Assembly (NCBI GenBank): GCA_910583895.1
Contig: CAJTYJ010000011.1
Span: 1-64,000 of the forward strand
Length of the DNA stretch: 64,000 nt
Direction of reading: 5' to 3'
Source of the DNA: an uncultured Lachnospiraceae bacterium
GTDB lineage: Bacteria; Bacillota; Clostridia; Lachnospirales; Lachnospiraceae
The notes under the pieces were generated by a model. That model ran no database searches and had not been told where the DNA came from. It saw only the letters and a list, made by a program, of their open reading frames with translations. The translations under genes were made by a program, and so were the position numbers. Below are positions 7,834 to 16,973 of this stretch, piece after piece (within the stretch, counting starts at the first letter, position 1; the number at the start of each line of letters is the position of its first letter).

Positions 7834-8856
7834 TTATTCCGGATCGTTGTATCCGTTGGGGTTCTGGGACTGCCATCTCCAGGAATCCGCGCACATCTCT
7901 TCGATGCCATACTCTGCCTCCCAGCCAAGCTCTTCCTTCGCCTTCGAAGGATTGCAGTAGCAGGCGGCGATATCTCCCGCGCGGCGGGGCTTTATCTCAT
8001 AAGGCAGATCTTTTTCGCAGGCTTTGCCAAACGCAGCCACCACCTGGAGGACACTGTAGCCGTGGCCGGTGCCCAGATTGTAGATCCGCACCGTCTTTTC
8101 TTCTTTGAATTTTTCCAGTGCTTTCACATGGCCTCTTGCCAGATCCACCACATGGATATAATCCCGAACACCAGTTCCGTCAGGCGTATCGTAGTCATTG
8201 CCGAAAACGCCGACGCATTTTAATTTGCCGATGGCCACCTGCGCCACATAGGGCAGCAGATTGTTGGGGATCCCTTTGGGATCTTCTCCAATCTTCCCGG
8301 ACTTATGCGCTCCGATGGGATTAAAGTAGCGAAGCAGAATCACATTCCACTCCGGATCAGACTTCTGAATATCCATCAGCACCTGCTCTAGCATGGTCTT
8401 GGTCTGTCCGTAAGGATTGGTCGGAGACTGCTTCGGACAGTTCTCTGTGATCGGAATCTCCAAAGGATCGCCATACACCGTGGCGGAGGAACTGAAGATG
8501 ATATTCTTCACACCGTTCTTTCTCATGGTATCGCACAGAAGCAAGGTTCCGCTCATATTATTGTAATAATATTCGATGGGTTTTGCCACAGACTCGCCGA
8601 CTGCTTTGTATCCGGCAAAATGAATCACTGCATCCGGCTTCTCGGACTGAAAAATTTCATTCAGCTTTGGCTGATCCAGAAGATCTGCCTCATAAAATTT
8701 CAGGGACTTTCCGGTGATCTCCTGCACCCGGTCCAGTGCTTTTGGGCTCGCATTGTACAGATTGTCAACGACGACGACTTCATAGCCTTCATTCAGAAGC
8801 TCTACACAGGTGTGGCTTCCGATATATCCTGCGCCACCTGTTACCAAGATTTTCAT
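7834..8856 (-). CDS. galE: UDP-glucose 4-epimerase
   Basis: A 340-residue short-chain dehydrogenase-type epimerase that interconverts UDP-glucose and UDP-galactose (Leloir pathway and cell-surface sugar supply). It has the NAD-binding GGAGYIGSH at residues 7-15, the catalytic SSSATVYG and YGQTK (Tyr-x-x-x-Lys), and the LRYFNPIGAH segment of GalE. I chose the ATG at 8856, because the protein then begins directly with the Rossmann strand MKILVTGG and has GAGG/AGGAG upstream. A longer in-frame reading to 9066 would overlap the cls gene. Length matches the family (about 338). Confidence 0.95.
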   Translation of the reverse strand: MKILVTGGAGYIGSHTCVELLNEGYEVVVVDNLYNASPKALDRVQEITGKSLKFYEADLLDQPKLNEIFQSEKPDAVIHFAGYKAVGESVAKPIEYYYNNMSGTLLLCDTMRKNGVKNIIFSSSATVYGDPLEIPITENCPKQSPTNPYGQTKTMLEQVLMDIQKSDPEWNVILLRYFNPIGAHKSGKIGEDPKGIPNNLLPYVAQVAIGKLKCVGVFGNDYDTPDGTGVRDYIHVVDLARGHVKALEKFKEEKTVRIYNLGTGHGYSVLQVVAAFGKACEKDLPYEIKPRRAGDIAACYCNPSKAKEELGWEAEYGIEEMCADSWRWQSQNPNGYNDPE

Positions 8857-8972
8857 ACTCCTCATTCCTCTCTTAGATTCCTTATTCGAAGCCATCCCAA
8901 CCGCCTCTGCAGCAAGGACCGCCCGTTGTCTATCAGTGTAACACAATTCCTCCGGAATGGCAAACAGACTTT

Positions 8973-10553
8973 TCACATCAAAGGCGCGATGGTTTTCAGT
9001 ACAAATCCTGCCAGTTTTCTTGTCCACTTTTCCCTGCGAACCGTTTCTTTTGTTACTCTCCGGCACTTTTGTAAAGTCTTTTCAAAATCCTCTTCAATCT
9101 CCGGAATGCAGTTGGTCCGGTACAGATAGGTGGCACATTCAAAATGATGGTACAGACTGCGGTAGTCCAGATTGATGGTCCCCACCACAGCCTCCCTGTC
9201 ATCGCTTACAAACACTTTCGCATGTACAAAACCGGGCGTATACTCAAAGATCCGGACGCCGGAAGCCAGAAGAGACGGATAGTGGGTCTTTGCCAGTGCA
9301 TAGGGTGCTGCTTTATCTGGTATTCCGGGAAGAATCAGGCTCACCTCCACCCCCCGCTCTGCCGCGAATTTTAAAGCGGTCTCCATCTCCCCGTCCAGAA
9401 TCAGATAGGGCGACATCACATGCACGTATCGCTTTGCCCGGTTCAGGATGTCCATATAGACCCGTTCCCCCACCCGATTGCCATCTAAGGGGCAGTCCCC
9501 GTAAGGAATCACCCAGCCTGCCGCCTCAGGCTTTCGCAGAACCGGAACATCCACAAAGCGGGAAAATTCCGGCTCCCTCTCGTCGATTCCCCACATCTGC
9601 AGGAACATCAGTGTAAAGCTTTTTACCGCCTCCCCTTTGAGCATCACCGCTGCGTCCTTCCAGTGGCCATATTTTACAATATGATTGATGTACTCGTCTG
9701 CCAGGTTCACACCCCCGTTAAAGGCCGTATGCCCGTCGATCACCAGGATCTTCCGGTGATCCCGGTAATTATAATGGGTCGAAATAAAAGGAGCCGCCGG
9801 CGCAAAGATCTTGCACTTGATCCCAAGCTTTTGAAGCCTCTTTGGATAATCGTGGGGAAGAGTGGAAAATTCACAGGTTCCGTCATACATCACCCGGACG
9901 TCCACCCCCTGTGCCGCCTTCTTAGCCAGAATCTCCAGGACTTTCCCCCACATCAGTCCTTCATCCACGATAAAGTATTCCAGGAAAATAAAATGCTCTG
10001 CCTGCTCCAGCTGCAAAAGCATCTCCTCCCATTTCTTCTCCCCTATGGGAAAGTAGGTAACCTCCGTACAGTCATACACCGGACAGCATCCGCTTCGGTG
10101 AATGTAGCGTGCCAGAGACGCCGCTCCCGGATCCGCTTCTTCCAGTGCCTTTAACACCTGGTCCGACAAAACAATCTGGTCTTTTGCCTCCTCCCTGAGC
10201 TGGCTCAGTCTCTTCATCACCGCCCGGTGACCGATCTCGCTCTGGGTATACCAGTATAAAAGTGCCCCGAATACCGGCATCATCATAATCACAATCAGCC
10301 ATGTATTTTTCGCCGTCGCATCCAGAGAACTGTTCAGAAGATACAGCACGATGGCTGCAGTGAACACCACCGTACTCCCAAAAAGATGGGGCAGAAATTC
10401 TTTAAACCTCCAAAACATGCCAAACAGCACCAGCACCTGCAAAACCAGCAGCACCACAATCAGCCCCAGACGGCTGAAGACCGCATGAACGACCCCCTTC
10501 TGCCCCTTTTTCAAAAGCCGCAGCCCCAGATTTTCATCTTGTGTACCTGACAT
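8973..10553 (-). CDS. cls: Cardiolipin synthase
   Basis: A 526-residue phospholipase D superfamily membrane protein that condenses phosphatidylglycerol into cardiolipin. Two membrane segments lie at about residues 25-75, followed by a short third hydrophobic stretch ending LLYWYTQS. The two HxKxxxxD catalytic motifs are HRKILVID in the first half and HAKVFVSD near residue 450, each followed by a GG/GT-N-L-D type strand (NGGVNLADEY, VGTINLDYRS). Length and topology match bacterial Cls. The ATG at 10553 has AAAGGAAG upstream. galE follows on the same strand. Confidence 0.93.
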   Translation of the reverse strand: MSGTQDENLGLRLLKKGQKGVVHAVFSRLGLIVVLLVLQVLVLFGMFWRFKEFLPHLFGSTVVFTAAIVLYLLNSSLDATAKNTWLIVIMMMPVFGALLYWYTQSEIGHRAVMKRLSQLREEAKDQIVLSDQVLKALEEADPGAASLARYIHRSGCCPVYDCTEVTYFPIGEKKWEEMLLQLEQAEHFIFLEYFIVDEGLMWGKVLEILAKKAAQGVDVRVMYDGTCEFSTLPHDYPKRLQKLGIKCKIFAPAAPFISTHYNYRDHRKILVIDGHTAFNGGVNLADEYINHIVKYGHWKDAAVMLKGEAVKSFTLMFLQMWGIDEREPEFSRFVDVPVLRKPEAAGWVIPYGDCPLDGNRVGERVYMDILNRAKRYVHVMSPYLILDGEMETALKFAAERGVEVSLILPGIPDKAAPYALAKTHYPSLLASGVRIFEYTPGFVHAKVFVSDDREAVVGTINLDYRSLYHHFECATYLYRTNCIPEIEEDFEKTLQKCRRVTKETVRREKWTRKLAGFVLKTIAPLM

Positions 10554-10670
10554 CTTCTTACTTCCTTTCTCTAAACCTGTTACGATATGAAATACCTGTC
10601 AGCACGCAGCCTGACATGGGCAGGCGTCCGTGCAGCCTGTGAAAAATGTCTGCCCCCTTCCAGAATCACC

Positions 10671-10699
10671 TTGTATTTTCCCCCAAGTAGATTTATAAT
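10671..10699 (+). promoter_or_regulatory. Promoter of the 10763 gene
   Basis: TTGTAT, 17-bp spacer, TATAAT on the plus strand, 63 bp upstream of the ATG, which also has AAGGAG. Confidence 0.6.
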
Positions 10700-10762
10700 T
10701 AATGAAAACGTACAAAAGCGTCAGCTTAAACCTCTGGCGACTGTATCACAAGGAGAAGATCT

Positions 10763-11284
10763 ATGAAAAATCAATTATTTGAAGAAGCAAAACGCTCCGA
10801 CACTCTAAGCAAAGAGCTGATCAGCAACCTTTTGGAGTCCATGGAGTACAGCAGCATCTCTTTTATCAGCTGGACCATTGATGTCCTGAAAATTCTTAAG
10901 ACCCGCATCGACCGGGGGGATAAAATCACAGATGCGGTGTCCAAGATCGTTTACGATAAAAAGTCATTCCAGGCTTTTGTCAAAAAGAACTTTTCTTCCT
11001 ATATCTACAGCCAGGTATTTGCTGACCCGAAAAAAGCAGAAAAGGTATACTTTCATCTGGAATCCTGCGACGGCGGCTACAATCTGATCATGGCTTCTTC
11101 CTCCAAAGAGAAGACTTACCGCTGGATTTCCAGCTTAAGCGAACGCTTCTCCCTGGTGGAGATGATCGCCACCGGCGTCGTCCATATCAAAGACAACCGC
11201 AAAGACACCTACATGCCCTTCATCTCCGAGCACGGAAGGTACTGCAGATACGATGTCACTACCGGAAAGATCCTGGAACTGTAG
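10763..11284 (+). CDS. Protein of unknown function
   Basis: A 173-residue soluble protein with no signal peptide or membrane segment. The N-terminal 85 residues look helical and charged (NLLESMEYSSISFISWTIDVL). The second half is more strand-like (KVYFHLESCDGGYNLIMAS) and ends GRYCRYDVTTGKILEL. I do not recognise a family. It has its own promoter, a good AAGGAG site and a strong terminator, and is transcribed away from cls, so it is a monocistronic gene in its own right. Confidence 0.7.
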   Translation: MKNQLFEEAKRSDTLSKELISNLLESMEYSSISFISWTIDVLKILKTRIDRGDKITDAVSKIVYDKKSFQAFVKKNFSSYIYSQVFADPKKAEKVYFHLESCDGGYNLIMASSSKEKTYRWISSLSERFSLVEMIATGVVHIKDNRKDTYMPFISEHGRYCRYDVTTGKILEL

Positions 11285-11306
11285 TCTGACGTTACAGAAA
11301 GCAAAG

Positions 11307-11356
11307 GGGTGCCGCAAAATGAGCCTGCCTGTGTGCTCAGCGGCACCCTCTTTTTA
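11307..11356 (+). terminator. Strong terminator after the 10763 gene
   Basis: A perfect 9-bp stem GGGTGCCGC / GCGGCACCC (11307-11315, 11340-11348) with an inner TGAGC/GCTCA stem, followed by TCTTTTTA. It may also act weakly for the convergent radical SAM gene, whose stop it touches. Confidence 0.8.
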
Positions 11357-12244
11357 TATTCCCTCATAATCAAAAGCCGGGATAAAGCTCTCCCTGGCGC
11401 AGTCCTCCACCTGGATATATACCTGCCGCATCCCAAGAAAACGCGCATAATCCACCACTTCTTCATATTCCTCCTCTGTGACTTTCCGGTCAAGTTCCGG
11501 ATACGCCCGGACCTGTGGAAGCGGAGTGTACTGACGCAATATACTGACCCAGATCTTCTCTCCCCAGGTATCCTGCAGATATTCCAGTACATCCTTGCTG
11601 TCAGATACACAGCCCGGAAGGACCAGATGCCGGACGATCACCCCCCTTTGCATCATGCCTTCTGCATCAAACACCGGAACGCCTGCCTGACGCACCATCT
11701 CCTCCACCGCCCTCTTTGCCCATACCGGATAATCCGGCGCATGGGAATACCTTTCGGCCAGACTGGAACTTTCGTATTTGTAATCCGGAAGCCAGACATC
11801 CACAAGCCCTTCCAGGCAGCACAGACTTTCCGGCTTTTCATAGCCGCTGCTGTTGTATACAACCGGGATCTGCAGCCCAAGCTCTTTGGCTCTTTTAAGC
11901 GCAGCCGTCACAGACGGCAGAAAATGTCCGGCAGTCACCAGATTGATATTGTGGGCGCCCTGCATCTGCAGTTCCAAAAAGATTTCTGAAAGCCGCATGT
12001 TTGTGATCGGTTTCCCCACAATCCCCGCCGCGATCTCATGGTTCTGACAGAACACACACCGAAGTGTGCAGCCTGAAAAAAATACCGCCCCGGACCCTCT
12101 GGTCCCGGAGATACACGGTTCCTCCCAGTCATGGAGGGCCGCCCTTGCTCCATGGGGCTTTACGGGCATCCGGCAGTATCCGGTCTCCCCTTTTTCCCGG
12201 TGCGCGCCGCATTCCCGGGGGCAGAGCGTGCAGCCTTCCGTCAT
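11354..12244 (-). CDS. Radical SAM protein, pyruvate formate-lyase activase-like (PflX type)
   Basis: A 296-residue radical SAM enzyme. The cluster-binding CxxxCxxC is CTLRCVFC, within FFSGCTLRCVFCQNHEI at about residues 55-71. The N-terminal CTLCPREC and GYCRMP motifs supply extra cysteines, as in the PflX-like subgroup. Later segments HNINLVTAGHF, LPDYKY and GVIVRHLVLPG match that subgroup. These proteins are annotated as pyruvate formate-lyase activating-like, but no glycyl radical enzyme is nearby and the substrate is unknown. The start overlaps the end of the HD hydrolase gene by 4 bp. Confidence 0.85.
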   Translation of the reverse strand: MTEGCTLCPRECGAHREKGETGYCRMPVKPHGARAALHDWEEPCISGTRGSGAVFFSGCTLRCVFCQNHEIAAGIVGKPITNMRLSEIFLELQMQGAHNINLVTAGHFLPSVTAALKRAKELGLQIPVVYNSSGYEKPESLCCLEGLVDVWLPDYKYESSSLAERYSHAPDYPVWAKRAVEEMVRQAGVPVFDAEGMMQRGVIVRHLVLPGCVSDSKDVLEYLQDTWGEKIWVSILRQYTPLPQVRAYPELDRKVTEEEYEEVVDYARFLGMRQVYIQVEDCARESFIPAFDYEGI

Positions 12245-12777
12245 CCCTTTTCAAGCCTCCGAAACCAGTTCAGATACTTCTGCTCCGTCATAGAAAAAGG
12301 CTCTGTGTCAAAAACCGGATGACTTTTAAGCTCCCCCGGACAGTCCATCAGCTTCTCTCCCATCATATGATCAAACTCATAGTACAAAAGCGTGTCATCC
12401 AAAAGCCGCCAAAGCTTTTTCTCCTCCTCTGACAGCTCTCCTAAGTATTTCCGGAAAATGGCCTTTTGCAGAATGTCCTCGATCTCCCGGTATTTGGGCA
12501 GATGCTGTTTGACCGGACGGGTGATATCCGCCAGATACGCCTCGCTGGCATCGTGCAGCAGACAGGCAAGCTGGACCCGCACGCTGTATCCTCTGGCATG
12601 GGCCTCCTCACAGCAGTGGATACAGTGCTGCCCCACCGAATAAAATCTGGGAAAATGTCCGTTGGCCCTTGTCATCAAAGACAGAGAATGGGCGATATCT
12701 TCGATGCAGATTTCTTCCGGCTTTGGCGCCAGCGGCCGGATATGTACTTTGGAATAGGTGGTGATGTAATCTTCCAT
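12241..12777 (-). CDS. HD-domain phosphohydrolase (YfbR-like)
   Basis: A 178-residue HD superfamily protein. The metal-binding residues are visible as SVGQHCIHC (first His), LACLLHDASEAYLADI (the HD pair), and a later Asp in RLLDDTLLYYEFDH. The DASEAYLADITRPVK segment is typical of YfbR-like 5'-nucleotidases and related HD hydrolases. Probable substrate is a (deoxy)nucleotide monophosphate, by family inference. First gene of a two-gene unit with the radical SAM gene. GAGGAAG lies upstream of the ATG. Confidence 0.8.
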   Translation of the reverse strand: MEDYITTYSKVHIRPLAPKPEEICIEDIAHSLSLMTRANGHFPRFYSVGQHCIHCCEEAHARGYSVRVQLACLLHDASEAYLADITRPVKQHLPKYREIEDILQKAIFRKYLGELSEEEKKLWRLLDDTLLYYEFDHMMGEKLMDCPGELKSHPVFDTEPFSMTEQKYLNWFRRLEKG

Positions 12778-12855
12778 TTACTTTTCTTCCTCTTTTCAGA
12801 AGTTTTCTCATCATTATAGCTTCTTTTCTTTCATTCTTCAAGCTTTGAAAAAATG

Positions 12856-12884
12856 TTGTATCAGAAAATACTTTCGGATATAAT
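12856..12884 (+). promoter_or_regulatory. Promoter of the AI-2E family transporter gene
   Basis: TTGTAT (12856-12861), 17-bp spacer, TATAAT (12879-12884), 85 bp before the TTG start. Confidence 0.6.
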
Positions 12885-12969
12885 GAACGGTACAGGGAAA
12901 CATGACGGATGAAAGATCCGGTCATGCAGATACCAAACAAATATTTAATAGAAAGAAGAGGAACATCTT

Positions 12970-14064
12970 TTGAAAGAGAAAAAAGAACTGATTCAGTACA
13001 CAGCGGTCTGCGGGCTGCTTCTCTATCTGCTGTGCCATTACTGGGATACTGCTGTAGGATGGCTTTTTATCTGCCTTCGTGTAATCCATCCCCTGATTCT
13101 GGGCTGTGCAGCGGCATATCTGCTGAATCTGATTATGAATTTTTATGAAAAAAGACTGATGTTAAAATGGCGCACCCGTCCTTCGCTCAAACGGGCCGTC
13201 TCCATCGTACTGTCATTCTTTACTTTATTTTTGATCTTTGCGTTTATCATCAATCTGATCGTACCGGAACTTCGGTCCTGTATGGATGTACTTCTGTCCA
13301 ACATTCCGGTGGTTTATGAAATGGCTCTGCAGTTTTTAGAAGATCATCCGGAACTGCTCGCCTTCTTTCCTGAAGTCATAGAGCCAAATCTGGATGTCCA
13401 GAAGCTTTTGCAGCAGTTTTTTACCTGGTTATCTTCCGGCGCAGGTGCAAGTCTGTTCGGATATATCTCCTCTTTTGTATCTGTCTTTTTCAACCTGTTT
13501 GTTTCCCTGGTTTTTGCCATCTATCTGCTGGCCGGCAAGGAATGGCTCGCACATCAGGGGGACCGGCTGCTTCGCACCTACCTGCCTGCTTCTTTCCGAA
13601 CAAGGCTTCTCCATATACTGCACACCCTGGACAACAGCTTCCACCGGTTTATCGTCGGGCAGTTTATGGAAGCTGTGATCCTGGGAGTCCTGTGTATCCT
13701 CGGCATGCTGCTGTTCCGTTTTCCTTATGCGGTTATGATCGGAATCCTGGTGGGCGCCACCGCGCTGATTCCGGTCCTCGGCGCCTACATCGGGGCCGTC
13801 GTGGGAATCCTGATGATCTTTACCGAGTCTCCCTTCCAGGCACTGATGTTCTTAGTGTTTATCGTCGTGCTGCAGCAGCTGGAAAATCAGCTCATCTATC
13901 CAAGGGTCGTAGGCAGCTCCATCGGCCTGCCCGGGATCCTTGTGTTCACTGCAGTGATGGTGGGCGGCAGCCTCTTTGGCATCACCGGAATTCTGCTTGG
14001 CATCCCCCTGAGTGCTGCCTGTTATCAGTTTCTGAAAGAGGACCTGCACAGACGAAAAGGCTGA
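12970..14064 (+). CDS. AI-2E family transporter (YdiK/TqsA/PerM type)
   Basis: A 364-residue polytopic membrane protein with the AI-2 exporter-family layout: paired N-terminal helices, a soluble loop with helices (residues about 100-150), then a C-terminal membrane block containing GQFMEAVILGVLCILGMLL, ALIPVLGAYIGAVVGIL and VLQQLENQLIYPRVVG, the family signature. Members export autoinducer-2, ions or other solutes, so the name does not prove an AI-2 role. The start is TTG at 12970 with AGAGGA upstream; there is no better ATG or GTG in frame before the first helix. It converges on truA with a 15-bp gap. Confidence 0.85.
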   Translation: MKEKKELIQYTAVCGLLLYLLCHYWDTAVGWLFICLRVIHPLILGCAAAYLLNLIMNFYEKRLMLKWRTRPSLKRAVSIVLSFFTLFLIFAFIINLIVPELRSCMDVLLSNIPVVYEMALQFLEDHPELLAFFPEVIEPNLDVQKLLQQFFTWLSSGAGASLFGYISSFVSVFFNLFVSLVFAIYLLAGKEWLAHQGDRLLRTYLPASFRTRLLHILHTLDNSFHRFIVGQFMEAVILGVLCILGMLLFRFPYAVMIGILVGATALIPVLGAYIGAVVGILMIFTESPFQALMFLVFIVVLQQLENQLIYPRVVGSSIGLPGILVFTAVMVGGSLFGITGILLGIPLSAACYQFLKEDLHRRKG

Positions 14065-14079
14065 TACGGTATTTTGGCA

Positions 14080-14829
14080 TCAGTCCTGCCCGTTCTTATA
14101 CTCCACCTCCATAAGCATCAGACCTTCGGGGGGCATCAGCCTCCCGGCATATGCCCGGTCTTTGCTTTCCAGAACTTTCTTTATCGACTCCGGGCTGCGG
14201 ATTCCAAGACCTGTCTCTACCAATGTTCCGGTCAGAATCCGCACCATATGATATAAAAATCCGCTGCCGGTGTAAGTAATCTCGATCCTGGCCCCTTCCT
14301 GACTGATCCGGATCTCCTCCACCGTCCGCACCGTGGATTTCTTAAACCGCTTCAGGGAACAAAAGGCCCGGTAATCGTGGGTTCCCAGCAGATATTCTGC
14401 TGCCTTTCTCATGGCCTCCACATCCAAAGGCTCCTCCACCTGAGTCAGAAACCGCCTTTCGAATACATTGATCACCGGATCATTCCAGATCTGGTACCGG
14501 TAGGTTTTCCGGATTGCATGGAGTCTGGCATGAAAGCGGGGCGAAGCCTCCTCTACGGACAGTACCGCCATGTCCTCCGGAAGATACCGGTTCATATAAT
14601 CACGGATGTCCGGTGCACTTTTGTCACTGCCGCACCGAAAACTGATCACCTGCCCGGCCGCATGGACGCCCGCGTCTGTCCGGCCGGAACCCTGAACCTC
14701 CACCTTCGTGCCCTCCATCCGGGACAAAAGCGCCTCCAATTTCCCCTGAATGGTATTCTCTGTGTTGCCCTGCACCTGCCAGCCCCGGTAGCGGGTCCCC
14801 TCGTACTGAATCACTGCCTTGTAATTCAT
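14080..14829 (-). CDS. truA: tRNA pseudouridine(38-40) synthase
   Basis: A 249-residue TruA protein that isomerises uridines 38-40 of the tRNA anticodon arm. The catalytic Asp is in GSGRTDAGVHA at about residues 48-58. The N-terminal IQYEGTRYRGWQVQ and the central FHARLHAIRKTYRYQIWN motifs are also diagnostic. Length is standard. GGGGAGGAG precedes the ATG. It is the last gene on this strand, 52 bp after cobO, so it is probably read through from the cobalamin operon without taking part in that pathway. Confidence 0.95.
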   Translation of the reverse strand: MNYKAVIQYEGTRYRGWQVQGNTENTIQGKLEALLSRMEGTKVEVQGSGRTDAGVHAAGQVISFRCGSDKSAPDIRDYMNRYLPEDMAVLSVEEASPRFHARLHAIRKTYRYQIWNDPVINVFERRFLTQVEEPLDVEAMRKAAEYLLGTHDYRAFCSLKRFKKSTVRTVEEIRISQEGARIEITYTGSGFLYHMVRILTGTLVETGLGIRSPESIKKVLESKDRAYAGRLMPPEGLMLMEVEYKNGQD

Positions 14830-14881
14830 GATCTCCTCCCCTGTGACTGTCCGTCACTGTTCATAACCGTCTTCCTGACTT

Positions 14882-15415
14882 TTACATCTCAATCCCCCGT
14901 CTGGCCGGCACACCTTCGTCAAAGGGATGCTTTACCTTCTTCATCTCCGTCACGTAATCCGCCAGCTTTATCAGCTCTTCTCCCGGATCACGCCCGGTCA
15001 GCACCACTTCCAGATGATCCGGCCGGTTCAGAAGAAAGAAAAGCGCACTCTCCTGGCAGATCAGTCCATGATTGTAAGCGCTCATAAACTCATCCACCAC
15101 AACCAGATCGTATCCTTCCTCCTGAGCTCTTCTTGTCACATCTTCAAACAGATGTGTGTACGCATGAGCCGCCTGTTCTTTCTGTTCTTCGGTCATATTC
15201 CAGAAAAATCCAAACGCTTCCCGGCAGCAGCAGTACTCAATCCCCAGCTTTTCAAGCATCGAAACCTCGCTGGAAGTCCCGTCCTTCATGCACTGGCAGA
15301 AAAGCACCTTAAGCCCGTGTCCTGCCGCCCGCACTGCAAGCCCCACAGCCGCCGTCGTCTTTCCTTTTCCGTCTCCGCAGTAGATGTGCAGACATCCTTT
15401 CTTTATACTGCCCAT
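14882..15415 (-). CDS. cobO: Cob(I)yrinic acid a,c-diamide adenosyltransferase
   Basis: A 177-residue CobA/CobO/BtuR-type corrinoid adenosyltransferase. It transfers the 5'-deoxyadenosyl group of ATP to cob(I)alamin precursors. The P-loop GDGKGKTTAAVG is at about residues 14-25 and the Walker B-like strand is YDLVVVDEF. The end segment VTEMKKVKHPFDEG is typical of the family. The start overlaps cbiB by 13 bp. Last dedicated cobalamin gene of the operon. Confidence 0.93.
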   Translation of the reverse strand: MGSIKKGCLHIYCGDGKGKTTAAVGLAVRAAGHGLKVLFCQCMKDGTSSEVSMLEKLGIEYCCCREAFGFFWNMTEEQKEQAAHAYTHLFEDVTRRAQEEGYDLVVVDEFMSAYNHGLICQESALFFLLNRPDHLEVVLTGRDPGEELIKLADYVTEMKKVKHPFDEGVPARRGIEM

Positions 15416-16371
15416 AAGATCACTCCTTTCACAGCCAAAAATAACAGAAGCCCGAGAATCGCCGTTCCGTACAAAAGACGGTTTGCCCGCCGGATATCTT
15501 CATACTCCACCGGCCGGTCCGGATCTCCGATGGACGGCTTTTCATACAGCTTTCCAAAATAGTATGCATTCCCAGCCAGCTGAATATGCAAAGCCCCGGC
15601 CGCCACCGCCTCTGTGTGGGCAGAATTCGGACTGCTGTGATTGTAGCGGTCTCTTACATAGATCCGGAAGGCATTCCCTGCATCCATCCCCAGAAGTCCG
15701 CCTGCACACACCATCAAGACCGCCGACAGACGGGCCGGAATATAATTCAGCACATCGTCAAACTTCGCCGCCGCCCGGCCAAAATACAGATAGCGGTCAT
15801 TCTTATATCCTACCATAGAATCCATCGTGTTGACGGCCTTATAAAAATACCCAAACGGTGCGCCGCCGATGGCCAGAAAAAGCAGCGGCGCAAGAATGCC
15901 GTCTGATGTATTCTCCGCCACGGTCTCCACAGCCGCCCTGGTGACGCCGGCCTCATCGAGCACCGCCGTATCCCTGCCCACCACCATGGATACGGCCTGA
16001 CGCGCCCCTGCCAGATCTCCCGCCTTCAGCGCCTGATACACTTTCATGGTCTCATCTTTTAAAGATCTGGTGGCAAGAAGCTGATAACACATGACGGTCT
16101 CCATCAAAAACCTGGCATACGGATGCAGCCTGCCCGCCAGAAAAAGCAGGCCTTCGGCAGCCGACGCGGTAATTCCGGCAACCAGAATCAGCAGGCATAC
16201 CCCGGCGGTCAGCTCCCCTTTTTCAGTCTTTGGAAACCATCTGCGAAGCAGGCCTTCCAGACCGCTGATCAGATGTCCGACCAGCCGGATCGGATGATAC
16301 AGCCAGTGAGGATCCCCCAGCAGAAGATCCGCTAAAAATCCCAGCCCCAGGGCAAGCATTGATAATTCCAT
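15403..16371 (-). CDS. cbiB: Adenosylcobinamide-phosphate synthase
   Basis: A membrane protein of 322 residues that joins adenosylcobyric acid to the aminopropanol-phosphate arm. Diagnostic segments are LADLLLGDPHWLYHPIRLVG at the N-terminus, AENTSDGILAPLLF, NTMDSMVGYKNDRYLYFGRAA and the C-terminal HLQ-type region after NSAHTEAVAAGAL. I chose the ATG at 16371 because AAGGA lies about 8 bp upstream and the protein then starts at the usual place; an in-frame start at 16410 would add 13 atypical residues. It overlaps the upstream phosphatase gene by 40 bp. It works with CobD, which supplies the aminopropanol phosphate. Confidence 0.93.
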   Translation of the reverse strand: MELSMLALGLGFLADLLLGDPHWLYHPIRLVGHLISGLEGLLRRWFPKTEKGELTAGVCLLILVAGITASAAEGLLFLAGRLHPYARFLMETVMCYQLLATRSLKDETMKVYQALKAGDLAGARQAVSMVVGRDTAVLDEAGVTRAAVETVAENTSDGILAPLLFLAIGGAPFGYFYKAVNTMDSMVGYKNDRYLYFGRAAAKFDDVLNYIPARLSAVLMVCAGGLLGMDAGNAFRIYVRDRYNHSSPNSAHTEAVAAGALHIQLAGNAYYFGKLYEKPSIGDPDRPVEYEDIRRANRLLYGTAILGLLLFLAVKGVILWAV

Positions 16372-16973
16372 AACTTTGTTCCTTCCACAGGTGTCAGCAC
16401 ATATCCGCACCCATTCTTTACCTGATAGTCAAAATAGTGTTTCTTCGGATCACCAAAATGTTCCAGGATCGCCATGATCGTCCCTCCATGAACCACAAGC
16501 GCCGCCCGAAAAGGTGTGCATACCTGGTCTTTTGATTCCTTTTTCCGCTGCTGCTCTTTCGCCTGGATCTGGATGATCAGCCGCTCAAACCCCTCCTGAC
16601 AGCGTTTCTTGAAGGCTTCTGTGGATTCTCCTTTGGGAAACGGCAGCGTCCCGCCGCTGTCGATCCAGGCCTGATAGGCAGGATCACCGTTTAATTCCTC
16701 ATAGTTTTTATTCTCAAAATCTCCGAAATCACATTCCTGAAGTCCAAACACTTTTGTGATGGGAATCTGACCCCCGTCTCCCCAGATCACCTGCGCCGTC
16801 TCCACGCAGCGCTTCATGGGGCTTGTATAAATTTGGTCCACCGCCGGATACGTCCGTCCCTTCAAAAGTCGGATTCCCTCGCTGCTGAGCGGCTCATCGG
16901 TCCGACAGCCGATATAGCGCCCTTCCAGATTTCCCCTGGTCGTGGAATGGCGCAGAAGAATCAGTTCAGCCAT
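16332..16973 (-). CDS. cobC: Histidine phosphatase, probable alpha-ribazole phosphatase
   Basis: A 213-residue phosphoglycerate mutase-like protein with LLRHSTTRGN at residues 5-14 (catalytic His; the usual RHG is RHS), YTSPMKRCVETA, LQECDFGDFENK and the second catalytic His in LVVHGGTIM. The family includes CobC, which dephosphorylates alpha-ribazole phosphate or adenosylcobalamin 5'-phosphate. Assignment to cobalamin metabolism rests on its place between cbiB and the cobU-like gene. It overlaps the latter by 8 bp. Confidence 0.82.
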   Translation of the reverse strand: MAELILLRHSTTRGNLEGRYIGCRTDEPLSSEGIRLLKGRTYPAVDQIYTSPMKRCVETAQVIWGDGGQIPITKVFGLQECDFGDFENKNYEELNGDPAYQAWIDSGGTLPFPKGESTEAFKKRCQEGFERLIIQIQAKEQQRKKESKDQVCTPFRAALVVHGGTIMAILEHFGDPKKHYFDYQVKNGCGYVLTPVEGTKLWNYQCLPWGWDF